NCBI GenBank assembly: GCA_018136815.1 | Contig: CM030941.1 | Coordinates: 1,859,582 to 1,923,581 of the forward strand | DNA length: 64,000 bases | From: Isochrysis galbana | Lineage: Eukaryota; Haptophyta; Isochrysidales; Isochrysidaceae | Direction: 5' to 3' | Shown: piece by piece, positions 22,139 through 31,806 of the stretch | Layout: each line of letters starts with the position of its first letter | Position numbering within the stretch: position 1 is the stretch's first letter | Made by a program: the position numbers and the translations under genes | The notes under the pieces: generated by a model | Told to the model about the DNA's origin: nothing | What the model saw: the letters and a program-made list of their open reading frames with translations, nothing else | Database searches by the model: none

Positions 22139-22154
22139 TGCCTCTTGGCATGTA

Positions 22155-22918
22155 TGGGGGGACTCACCCAGACTGCCCAGACTCTCCCTGAGAGTCGGGC
22201 ACAGATCGCACGCCCTGGCCCGCGTTGGCCTGCTTCTCGCTCTGACCAACCCCTCCTCCCCCTGGGCCCCCCTGATCAGGACCCCCCAGCCAGTTCCAGT
22301 CGACCGGCAGGGGCGCGAGAGCCAGCGATGGAGAGGCAGGAGGGGCCAGGGCCAGGGCCATGCCCCAGCCTCACCTGCCCCCTGAGCTGTGCTCCCAGGC
22401 CCCAGCAGGCCTCCTGGGGACCTGAAGAGGGGCCGCAGGCGCGCGCCATGGGCCAGAGCCGCAGGGAAGAGAGGAGGAAAAGGGAAGAGGGAGGGGAGGG
22501 GGGAGTGGCAGCTCTCCCCTCCGGCGTTTATTTACGTGTCTTCTCGCCCCGTTTGGGTAAGAGAAGACGGGGGCACCAGAACCAGGAGGGAAGGGCCGCG
22601 GCTCGCCGCGGCCACTCGCCTCGGCGAGAGAGATTAGCGCTTCTGGGTTTCTATTCACGAGTGCCCCCCCCCCCCCCTCGCGTTGTTTTTACCCGAAAGG
22701 GGTTTTCCCCCAGCGTGGACTCGAGGAGAGGACGTGCTGGGGTGCGCGGGGTCGGTGCGTGCACTGGGGGGAGGACAAATATCGAGGGGAGGGGGCAGTG
22801 CCCCCTCCCCCGGTAGCATTCGGACACCTGGCTCGTCAGGCATGGCGGGATTCCGGGACGGAAAAGTTGTGTCCAATTAGCTAGTGGGGTTGGCTAGGAT
22901 ACAACATTAATTATTTTA
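22155..22918 (+). repeat. diverged copy of the 938-bp retroelement family
   Basis: Plus orientation. GGAGAGGCAGGAGGGGCCAG and the CCTGCCCCCTGAGCT region align with the reverse complement of 40850-41000. The end GGATACAACATTAATTATTT corresponds to the sense 3' tail of the family. The final 235 bp are repeated at 24238-24478. It begins where the LINE's right target duplication ends, so the LINE may have inserted into its 5' part. Confidence 0.6.
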
Positions 22919-22921
22919 TTT

Positions 22922-24237
22922 AGCTGGAGGTATAGATGCGGGCCATGTTTTGCCATGTGTCTGAGTCGACCGGTAGTCTCTCACCCCATCTTTTGGGTCC
23001 GTTTTGGTGTCGTGGTTTGGGTCCTAGCTTTTGGAGGGCGGCAGTCAGGTGGCTCACTTGTGTTTTGTCTAGTTGTGTTTTCCCATCGATGGAGTATTCC
23101 AAGGCCAGGGACTGTAGTTAACTATCAACGTTGGGTGGCACTAGTTAGTAGCCATTTGAGGGGTAGTTAGTTAACTGGTTGTATGTATTTGGCAGTAGTT
23201 ACCTGCTAGTTACGTGGTTTCTGACTTTCTAAGTTGGTGGTTAACTAGTAGTTACCTAGTAGCTAGTAGCTAGTAGATATAAAAATATTACAATAGTAGT
23301 ATAATAGAGATGAATTATTATGATATGTATAGTACAAGGAGGCCCCCCTGCCGCCTCCCCCCCAGTCCCTCAATCCCTCCTCCCCCCAACCTCCGTCGAA
23401 CGCCGACGAACTCCGACGATGGCGCCGAGGAGGATTTCGAGACCGTCGAACAGCTTGCCAATAACGTTGCAGCCGCAGGGCACGACGACGAGGTCGAACG
23501 TGTGTTTTTACGCGGCCGGAGCAATGCATGGTGACCTCCGTAAGGCTGTGAAGGATTCGACGCTCGAGCGCTCGAGCGCTCGCTTGTGGCAGCGTACAAC
23601 ACGGATTGAATACTACTACCTACTATACTAGTAGCTAGTAGTAGTAATAATCATGGGGGAATGTAATAAGTCTAGACGTCTAGCTAGACTTGTGACTGGT
23701 TGTGTGAAAGCTTATGAGGATGGTTATGAGCTGTGGTAAAACATAATTGTTATCATTCATGCGTTTGTATTTCACTTTACCCTATCTATGTTTAGTTATG
23801 GTTGGCCGCGCGAAGCGCGAAGCTCCGACGCCGTTCGTGTAGTTAACTGCGAAGGAGACTTGCTCAGCTCTAGTTACTCGCGAGTTAATAGTAGTTACTT
23901 GCGAGTTGGGGGCAGTTAGTTAACTACTTACGCTATTTAGGAGGTAGCTAACAACCACTAACTGAGTTAACTAGTTAACTGTTTCTCCTAGTCCCTAGCC
24001 TTGGAGTATTCTTCTGGGAGCGGGTAGTCCGTTGGTCTGTTACCTTTGTATCCATCGCCCCATTTTGTCGGGGGATATTTGTCTAGGTCGGGCGGAGCGC
24101 TAGTTTGGTTACCTATTATAGGGGTGCCTAAGTATGAGAGTTCCACCTCGTACCACGTGCCGCGTTGGAGGAGGTAATAGTCCCCTCCTTTGCTAATCCT
24201 TATATCCGGCGGGCTTTCTTTTGGAGTTTCTCGTGAT
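22922..24237 (-). pseudogene. LINE ORF2 fragment split by a hAT-like element
   Basis: On minus, 24237-24004 reads DIRISKGGDYYLLQRGTWYE, then KWGDGYKGNRPTDYPLPEEY. After removing 23100-24003 and one 8-bp duplication, the frame continues without a break from PEEYS into IDGKTQLDKTQVSHLTAALQ and ends WQNMARIYTSS at 22922. The WQNMARIYTS end resembles WTSVAKLYTH at the start of the LINE fragment at 22138, so this is probably the segment just upstream in the same ORF2 family. Two copies of the 938-bp family tail flank it. Confidence 0.65.
23100..24003. mobile_element. 904-bp non-autonomous hAT-like DNA element
   Basis: Terminal inverted repeats CAAGGCCAGGGACT (23100-23113) and AGTCCCTAGCCTTG (23990-24003) agree at 13 of 14 positions. 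They are flanked by the 8-bp direct repeat GAGTATTC (23092-23099 and 24004-24011). 8-bp duplications are typical of hAT elements. The interior is rich in AGTTAACTAGT and TAGCTAGTAG motifs near both ends. A short open stretch near 23400-23530 (AEEDFETVEQLANNVAAAGH) is not recognised. No transposase is present. Confidence 0.78.
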
Positions 24238-24478
24238 TGTTTTTACCCGAAAGGGGTTTTCCCCCAGCGTGGCCTCGAGGAGAGGGCGTGCTGGGGTGCG
24301 CAGGGTCGGTGCGTGCACTGGGGGAGGACAAATATCGAGGGGAGGGGGCAGTGCCCCGTCCCCCCGGTAGCACTCGGACACCTGGCTCGTCAGGCGCCAT
24401 GGCGGGATTCCGGGACGGAAAAGTTGTGTCCAATTAGCTAGTGGGGTTGGCTAGGATATAACATTGATTATTTTATTC
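24238..24478 (+). repeat. 5'-truncated copy of the 938-bp retroelement family
   Basis: Near-identical to 22680-22918, from GTTTTTACCCGAAAGGGG to the tail ACATTGATTATTTTATT. The two lie in direct orientation around the split LINE fragment. Confidence 0.75.
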
Positions 24479-24643
24479 TCCCTAAGCTCACACGGTGACC
24501 ACAACTTGGGCCAGTAGACACAAAGCACACAAGTATGCCAAAGTCTGAAGCGACTGCCGCAACACCCAGAAAATTATTGCCCGTCCACGTGGTCCATTCA
24601 ATATCCTGATACGTCGCAGACAATGGGCTGCCGTGAGCATCCC

Positions 24644-27173
24644 TTACACCAACTTGTTATACACCGTTTGTTGCAAAGTCGCCAATTGCTTGCTCCACTT
24701 TTCGAGAGCGTTATACTTCTTCGTGTCACCAGCCTTGTCTGCGAGTAGTAACAACGAACCAATCTGAGAGGAAGAATGCAAAACACATGAGACAAGGAGA
24801 AGTGCTGATAAAGCGGATCTCGGAGGACGAAAGCAATGATTGCGCGGCACAACCTTCCCGTCACACCATACTCCCCCGAGTTGCCGACAAGGGGACAACA
24901 TCACCGCATCCGATGCGCCAACAAACCATGCCCGTTGCGCATAGAGGCGAGACTACAAAGCGATGTCAGCGTAACCAACACTCAAAGTCACGCTCCTTAC
25001 CTGATCGACGTGCCCGTCGATGTGCCCATCTAAGATGAGAGAGACCAGCAAATCCTCAACTTCATTAAGAGGGATGTTGAGCTCCGTCGCGATGAAAGAG
25101 AGCCGAATCCGGGTGTACGGGCGAATGACGCGGAGGAGTACCTGGAAAAAGCGAAGAACAGTCGGAAAGTAAGGGTGCAAATTATCGTAGACACTCAGCG
25201 CGTCAGTTGTCCATAAGTCGTCATTCGATGCACGGCGCCACAGGGGCGCGCGGGCAGACCTGTGTGCGAATGTTTTTGAGCAAATCGTCGAGGTAGAGTT
25301 TGATGAATGCATCGCCCATCACTGAAGCCGAATGTTGTTTGAGGACCTTCTCAAACTCCCGAATTTCGTTGTTCATGTACGCTGCGGAATGGATCAGTGG
25401 GCCTCGGTTTGTTCGCGGGCATGTGCGAAGAATGGGAGGATGACCTCCGGTGGAGCGACTTGTACTGACAGCCCCTCCGGCCATGGAAAATAGCAGGGCG
25501 CCAAGCGCTGGTCCGGATGTACCACGCACCTGAAAGAAGATTTGTCATGGCAAGGATCTCAGGATCATTCTTGTACGGCTTCGCCTCCTGCGGGATGCGA
25601 ACATGGTGGTGGTGGATCAATCCAATTGCGAGGCCAAAACGAGCTTAAACTAAGGCAGTGGTCAATGGCATGGGTGGCTCCGCGTGGTGATGTACTACTC
25701 CCGGTCCTCCGGCGCTCTCGCCCAGATGGCGCAGCGCCGCCCTCCATGCCAATGGCTGCGCCGTTTGCCTGCGAGTCGAACGGGGAGATGTCCGAATTCA
25801 TCAACATGTTGGACAGAATGAGGTATTTCAAGCAATGAATCCGCCGCGAGATGCCCGCCTCGTCGTAGTTTTTGAAGGCGTCGAAAAAGTCGTTCCTCGC
25901 CATCTCCCATTCCCGCAAGGACATGTGCATCTTGCCTCCACACTCACGAATCACACCTGATGGAGTTAGCGGTGTACACGGAAGGAGTATGGTGTGAAGT
26001 GGGAGGAGTGCTCCTAGTGATGAGCTGGGCGAAGAAGAGGTTTGAACGGAATAGGTATTTTCTTGCTCAGCCTCGCCCACCCATGATCTTTGGGTGCGGG
26101 ATCGCCGATTTGATCTGTAGCGCCTTCTCGTACAAGCACTGGAGCTTCTTGTTGTTCTTGGTCTCCGTGTACCTGAGTCATAGCGACGCGGGGAGGGAGT
26201 TGTGATAGGCAACAGAATCAGCTTAATGACGCGCGGGGAGCGTGCGTGTGTTTGAGAGCTCTTCCACAACAAGCGTTGAATAGTCGACAGACGAGATTGC
26301 CATACCCAAAGTGCTGTCATGTGTTGCGTGTGGCTACAGCTGCTCGCGCACATCTGAATTTCGAGGGCGTACACTTCCAAGAGCTGTGTTCCCTTGCTCA
26401 AGTCCTCGGTGCCATCAGCGTTCTGGCACGCTTTGTTCAGTTCCTGAGAGACAGAGAACACCGAGGCGCAGTGTATGCATGATGGGAGCGGCATGGCTCG
26501 TGCACGAGTGCGCACCCTACCCAAGGGTGGGCAAGGGCAACACATGGTTCGCGCACAAGCACGCACCTCGCTGAGGTGAGGGCAAGCGGCAGCTTACCTT
26601 GATGATCCTTTGCAACCGCCCATACTGAGCTCGGTCAAACCATAGCTTCCCTAATTTCAGGTTGGTCTTGAACCAGAGGCGTTCGTTCTTCGCCTCCTGC
26701 AGGGCGCTCAGGGTAGTCTCGTAAAGTTCCTGGAGCAGCTCCATCTGCTGCGAGCTGGAGACCAGATCAAGGATCTTGTTGATGACCTTCTCTGAGTAGT
26801 TGCGAGTGACTGCTGAACGGATGTACGTGAGCATCTCCTTGTACGCCGCCATCATCTCCGCCCACTTGCCGCGTTTGAACTGCAGCTTGACAATCATCTT
26901 GTACGCCTTGAAGCCCCACTCACCTGCGAGCGCGGCGGCGAGCCGATCACGAAAGGAGAGGGAGAGGGGCCGGACGCGCCTGGCTCTCCCCCTCTCGCGC
27001 CGCGCACCCTTGCTTGACTCCATCTCGGCGACTTCCTTGAAACCCTCGACGGCTCCCTCCTCATCCGTCTCGCGCAGAGCCTTGCTGCTGTAGTACTGGT
27101 TCTCGATGTTGACGTCCTCCTCCTCCTGATCATCCTCGGAGTACTCGAACCCGTAGTCCTCATCGTCACTCAT
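24644..27173 (-). CDS. CSN2: COP9 signalosome complex subunit 2
   Basis: Nine exons in phase: 27008-27173, 26598-26923, 26352-26443, 26081-26172, 25769-25956, 25530-25587, 25260-25381, 25001-25141 and 24644-24763. The protein starts with an acidic [20 protein letters not shown]. It then shows signature CSN2 segments: [83 protein letters not shown] and a PCI/winged-helix end ([18 protein letters not shown]). CSN2 is a PCI subunit of the COP9 signalosome, which removes NEDD8 from cullins and so regulates SCF-type ligases. Length (about 436 aa) is normal. The intron after exon 5 has a GC donor (CAG|GCAAAC), the only junction that keeps the frame. Confidence 0.96.
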
Positions 27174-28545
27174 AGCTCTGTGAGGGCAGTGATGGGCGGC
27201 GCTACGGCTCGCTCGCGCTCACCCGCACCAGAGTCCGCAGCCGCTGCTCCCTTCGTCTCCTCCGTCTCTCACTCTCCCGCCCTCCCTCTTCCTCTCTCTC
27301 TCTCTCTCTCTGTGCCCCTCTCGCTCTCCTAGTGATCGGCGCCTCGCCGGGAGGAGAGGGGGACGGGAATACCGCGAGGGGGGCGCCCGATTTGAGTGTC
27401 ATCACACCCCCACTTGTATCATCCGGGCTCCGACATGACCAAAGAAATCTCAAAAACGGAAATCCGCAACACGCCACACGCCACGTCTTGGAGGGCGTTG
27501 TATGTTCTAGCCTGAGGAGCCCCCCTTTTTATCGTTCCTTCCTTGTTTCTTATCGTTCCGCCCCTTGTATTTAACGCGCTGGCTGCCAGGGAGCAGCCAG
27601 GGCGGCAACAAAAAGCAGGAAGGTCATGACAGACAGTGAGTGAGACAGTGCTACAGGGATAGGGACAGAACCTGGGACACCTGGGGGCACTGGGGCACCC
27701 ACGAAGATACCCCTGGGGCACGGTGATTCTACAACACTATCACAGGACGCCGTCCTTTACTTTCTACTCACTGCCAAGTCTTACTAATAATCCGCAAGAT
27801 TCCCTCCATCAAGTCGAACCCTCCGGACTTTGACCTCGATGATCGTCTCCACTCCCTTGCACACGATGTGCTACGTCTGAGTCAATCTCGAACGTCTGGA
27901 ACATTCTCAATCTATGTCTACATTCATCATGGACTTGATCTCAGTTCACCTCATGCTTCCGGACTCCTCTGATGCTCAATCTCAATGTATTCTGAGATAC
28001 CCCAAGGCACCCCTAGGACACCCCCTTGGTGAACTACACCCTCAGCCAATCAAGGTGCCCTAATGCCTTTCTAACCCATTCGCCAAAGTTACTATCATTC
28101 CTCTCTTCACTTCGATTCTGTTCTTTCTCATCTCTACCTGTCACACACTATTACCTGTTCTCTTACGATAGCTTAAAGTGTGTGATACAGGCTGAAGTAT
28201 TTTGTTGGAATCTCATGTGGCACAGTGGGGATTTGCTTGGTTTTCTGTCCCAAGGTGGCCCACAGTGCTCGGTTCTATCCCCCTCGCTCACCTGTCTGTC
28301 GCGATCCCTCACAATGCTGGTAATCCTTTTTGCAATCCCTCTGGTCCACTACTGGGTACCAGTACAACAAACACTCACGCCCCGCACAAACCCTTACATA
28401 TACCCCACCGCGGTTCTTTGGATAATACTTTGTACTTTGAGACAAACAGGCAGGCGCGCGAGGGAAGAGAGAAGAGAGAAGGGATCGAGAATATAGGGAA
28501 TCGGCGGGTATTGTCTTAGTATGAGCCATTGAAGCGTCGTGAGCG
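27174..28545. other. spacer upstream of CSN2
   Basis: 27180-27340 is CT-rich and probably carries the CSN2 promoter. 27670-27725 and 27985-28030 hold GGGGCACCTGG/CCCCAGGTGC-type minisatellite motifs. No other gene is recognised. Confidence 0.4.
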
Positions 28546-28625
28546 TTGAAAAAAAAATATTTTAATATTCTCGCCTCACCCATGGCACCGCATCGCATAC
28601 TCGTAGCCACGCCCCCTTTAGGCCT
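28546..28625 (-). mobile_element. LINE 3'-end fragment
   Basis: Sense minus: GGGCGTGGCTACGAG, then GGCGAGAATATTAAAATA and a T-run at 28549-28557. It matches the 3' ends at 20468-20562 and 21147-21230. No target duplication was found. Confidence 0.6.
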
Positions 28626-28626
28626 T

Positions 28627-28735
28627 GGCAGAAATATCCACAAAATCGGACCCAAATATCCAGCAAAAATATCCACAAAATATCCAGCAATTTACCCAAA
28701 TATCCAGAAAAATATCCAGTTGTGCGCTATAAATA
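28627..28735. repeat. AAATATCCA motif array
   Basis: Seven copies of AAATATCCA(C/G) spaced 11-22 bp apart, in a GC-rich background. It is followed by CTATAAATACC (28729-28739), which resembles a TATA box. A related array with AAATATGT is at 14258-14345. Confidence 0.7.
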
Positions 28736-28952
28736 CCGCTAGCATGCCCGCGCGGTATTTTCCATTTTCGAGCCCGTTACACGTCTACGTCTACCTCACA
28801 TACACCATCATCTCCCACCACTTGTAGACTATTGGTCTATAGCTATAGCTGCTGCAATTTTTCAATTTTCACATACACATACCTACATTTGAAGTTTGAT
28901 ACCTGGTACTTGGCACTTGCACGTCACACGTCACACATCACGACTGCTAGCG

Positions 28953-29135
28953 TTTGCTGCGATTGTATCGCAACATCACTGACGCTTGAACTTGGTCTGC
29001 TAAAGAGCTATCACGGTTCGCACCAAACGAGCACTGGCACTGGAGTAATGAGAAGACACGTTCACAAGCAGCTGAATTGGGACTGAGACAAAAAGCAATC
29101 CTAGCTGCTTGTGCCCACATAGGGAAGCGTTTGTG
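28953..29135 (-). pseudogene. hAT transposase C-terminal fragment
   Basis: Minus strand reads FPMWAQAARIAFCLSPNSAA, CERVFSLL, then SLADQVQASVMLRYNRSKR, an intact hAT dimerisation domain. It is closely related to 15905-16140 but keeps CERVFS. There is no transposase core upstream; it is an isolated fragment. Confidence 0.8.
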
Positions 29136-29624
29136 ATGCGATGCTGTCGTATTCCATACGAGGACAGACTTTTACTTATAACCTGTGAGTTATTTTAAGT
29201 CTCAAGGTCTCGTTGATGGGCATCTCGCCTCTTCTCCTACTTTCTCTTGATGTCATCAAACGTTCCACGACTGTCGTCCGTCTTCTGTTATACCTCGGTC
29301 GCAGCTCCCCCAGCGAGGTCTGCCCTCGTTGTGGTGACCCCTCTGTCGCATGTCTTCGCGTCGCTGAATTGCCCTAGTACCGACGCCTTGCCGTCCGTCC
29401 CAAGTTTCGCGATGAGTTTCGCGAAACTCTTACCCGGCCCTAAGGATGGGTGGTTCCTCCCCCATGGCAGGGGAGGAGTGGAGAGGGGGGGGGGCTCGTG
29501 CCCCCCCATGGGTCAACCAAGTATAAACTTAGTTGAGCGTGCGCTGGTTACTATGAAAATGTCGATATGATTCTACACCACACAATCACACCGTCACATC
29601 TCGTACATACACACTTAAACATTT
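29136..29624. other. spacer with a G/C-run hairpin
   Basis: Contains TTTCGCGATGAGTTTCGCGAAA (29404-29425) and a hairpin around 29461-29512 (CCCCATGG...CCCCCCATGGG). A short CPRCGD motif on plus near 29310 is too little for a call. Confidence 0.35.
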
Positions 29625-30111
29625 TGAGATAGGCCGCAGTGCTGCACAGCCCAAGGGAGGAAACCAAAGCTCAAGGCCGCACGGGAGCTCAGCTGCTCAG
29701 CTGCCCGACCTTTATAACAGACGACAAAGGCGCCCTAGTGATGGGCACGGATCTGGCCCTGATATCACAAGCGCTCGGCATGGCGAGAAAGCTCGCGTAA
29801 CCGCAGCACCGCCTTCCACCCCCAACCCCCCCGTCCTACGGCCTACGGCCCCGAAACCAACGCGGCCCCAAGAACCTGTGACACATAGATAATCGAAAAG
29901 AGACGACACGAGACAGCCGATAGCCCGATGGCGCAGGAGGAAGTATAGGACTAGACCATCGTCGGGGTTTGGCTCACGCCGCCTGCCACCGGAAACCCCG
30001 TACACCGAGCCCCTAGGTATAGAGCACGAGGGGACGGGCCGCAAGGCAGGTGGAGGGAGAGTAGACATGCAGAGTCGCGCGCGCGGTGAGATCATTAAGA
30101 AGTTTTTTTTT
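29625..30111 (+). mobile_element. LINE 3' end, frameshifted copy
   Basis: Plus strand reads QGRKPKLKAARELSC, then after a +8 shift CPTFITDDKGALVMGTDLAL and QALGMARKLA stop (29800). This aligns with the end of the LINE at 21471. The shift is caused by a tandem duplication of CTCAGCTG at 29688-29703. The 3'UTR (about 310 bp) ends ATTAAGAAG plus a T-run at 30103-30111. The 5' end is truncated; a target duplication is not clear. Confidence 0.8.
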
Positions 30112-30304
30112 CTCGTTACGGAGCCCCTCGCCAACTTTGGACCGACGCTGGCTCGAATCTTTGCTCTCAATTAGTGGACCTAATTTTCAAAGCAGCTATT
30201 CCTATTCCTATTGCCCTCCAGCCTGGAACTCACGGTCTCACAACCATAGCAAAACTTTGCAGATGCACACCACTGACTGCTGCCTTCGACTCCAGCTCAG
30301 AACT

Positions 30305-31339
30305 CTATCGTTGACACGGATTATGATCATGATTCGCGCCACAGACACGGGCCGCAGCTGCCCACCACGCGCACATCACAACGGCAAGGATCCGACGCCG
30401 TCGGTACGTCGACGCCATCACGGCGTTGCCCTCCGCCAAGAAGAGCATATGCGCATTGAAGGCGTTCATATTCGGGAAATGCACGCGAAGAGCTCCATAG
30501 CGGGCCCTCCGGAGGCGAAGCCTTTCCTGCCAGTTCTGGAACGCACGGGCGCGCCGACACCAACGCCGGAAGAAGAGGGCAAGCAGTCTCGACTTGGTTT
30601 GCAAGGCCCTCAGTAGACTTTCCGCTGCAGCCGTCTCGGCTCGACGGTGCCAACTGCACACGGCGTGGCGCAGGGCACTTGATGCTGCTCGTCTGGCTAG
30701 GTGCGAAACGGCGACAGGGTGGGCTGCGGTAGATGGTGCATGGAGCCACCGCCTCCATGCTCTACGCAGGAGCTGTTGGCGCATAGCGCTGCATAGAATG
30801 GTCGGCCAAGCAAGGTGGAGGAAGGCACCTCTAAGAAGTACGCGAGACAGTACGACACGAGCAGCAGTGTTGAGGCAGCGACTCAAATTCTTGATCGGAT
30901 GGGGTGAGCGCTCCCCGGCGTCTGGTCCATGACGGGCAGGGCTGCTGCTGCACGACGCAACAGCTTCCCGTTTTCGTCTGGCCGCAACGGCGCGCTCGAT
31001 CGCGGGGAAGTTTAGTGGTTTCTCAGGCGTGCGCTTGGCACGGTCGAGCCGCGGAGTATGAGATGGGTCGTGTGTGATCATGGAGTGTGCGTTGACCGCG
31101 GCCGCCGCGCTGAGTCTGCGAGAGGAGGGCTCACAAGAGGCGTGCGTCACCTCTCCAAGCAGTTGGTCCGTCGCGCGCAGCCAGCCAGCGAGCACTGCAT
31201 CGGTGGAGGCTATGAGCTGGGCGTAATCCTGTTGGGTGTGTCGCACGATTGCGTTCAGCTCGGCCTGACCCGCCTCCAGCCCCTTGAACGCCTCGCTGCG
31301 CAGCTGCGCGAGGGCGGCGAAGCCCTCGCTCCCCTCCAT
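30305..31339 (-). CDS. Trp/Arg-rich helical repeat protein, Sfi1-like
   Basis: A single 344-residue frame. The N-terminus (AALAQLRSEAFKGLEAGQAE) is predicted helical. The middle is Ser/Pro/Arg-rich. The C-terminal half repeats short helices with conserved Trp after basic residues: RRAWRRWLHA, LRHAVCSWHRRAE, LALFFRRWCRRARAFQNWQE. This spacing resembles Sfi1 centrin-binding repeats, which would suit a basal-body or centrosome protein, but the match is by pattern only. It is divergent to NOT1, with 467 bp between the starts. The start was chosen as the first ATG of the frame. Confidence 0.5.
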   Translation of the reverse strand: MEGSEGFAALAQLRSEAFKGLEAGQAELNAIVRHTQQDYAQLIASTDAVLAGWLRATDQLLGEVTHASCEPSSRRLSAAAAVNAHSMITHDPSHTPRLDRAKRTPEKPLNFPAIERAVAARRKREAVASCSSSPARHGPDAGERSPHPIKNLSRCLNTAARVVLSRVLLRGAFLHLAWPTILCSAMRQQLLRRAWRRWLHAPSTAAHPVAVSHLARRAASSALRHAVCSWHRRAETAAAESLLRALQTKSRLLALFFRRWCRRARAFQNWQERLRLRRARYGALRVHFPNMNAFNAHMLFLAEGNAVMASTYRRRRILAVVMCAWWAAAARVCGANHDHNPCQR

Positions 31340-31806
31340 CTGGCGGAGCGCGGGAGAGAAGGGCTTCGAGCCGGATGCTCATACCGCAAGGGGAGGGCAG
31401 GGAGGCGGCTGGCACACTATTGCGCGGCGGAGTTTTGTTGTCGCCGGCGCGCGCCCCTCCCCCCTCCCCCCCCGGCACGCCCCTCTCCCCCCCCCCCGCG
31501 GGGTCTGACACCCCTCTTCATCCCCCGCGCTATGCACACCCATCCCCACTGTGGCGCGCCACACCTCATCTCCCCGCCCCCCTCCCATGCCCACTCGCGA
31601 TTTTCTTCTCTATTCTCCACGCTTTTCATACCTCTCCGATTTCTGCCATCGCCCCCCCCTCCCCCCCCAGCCCCCGCCTACCTCTCTCCGCGCGCACTCG
31701 CTCGGCGCCCTCTGCGCAGACCCCACGCCCCCCCCCACCTCTCTCTCCGTGCTCTCCCTCAGCTACCCCACCGCACGCATCTCGCGGCGCGCCGAGCCGT
31801 CGAGCC
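31340..31806. promoter_or_regulatory. shared upstream region of divergent Sfi1-like and NOT1 genes
   Basis: C/T-rich on plus with C-runs. It is short enough to act as a bidirectional promoter. No TATA box is visible. The NOT1 frame is open upstream to 31375, but this stretch is low-complexity Pro/Ser/Arg and is not called coding. Confidence 0.45.

Noticed and set aside
21471-22151. Complete 226-residue gene starting MPRGRARKLE
   Set aside because: The ATG and first codons belong to the target-site duplication; it is a 5'-truncated LINE fragment.
31375-31806. NOT1 N-terminal extension of 144 residues
   Set aside because: Upstream part is low-complexity and C/T-rich; NOT1 similarity starts just after 31807.
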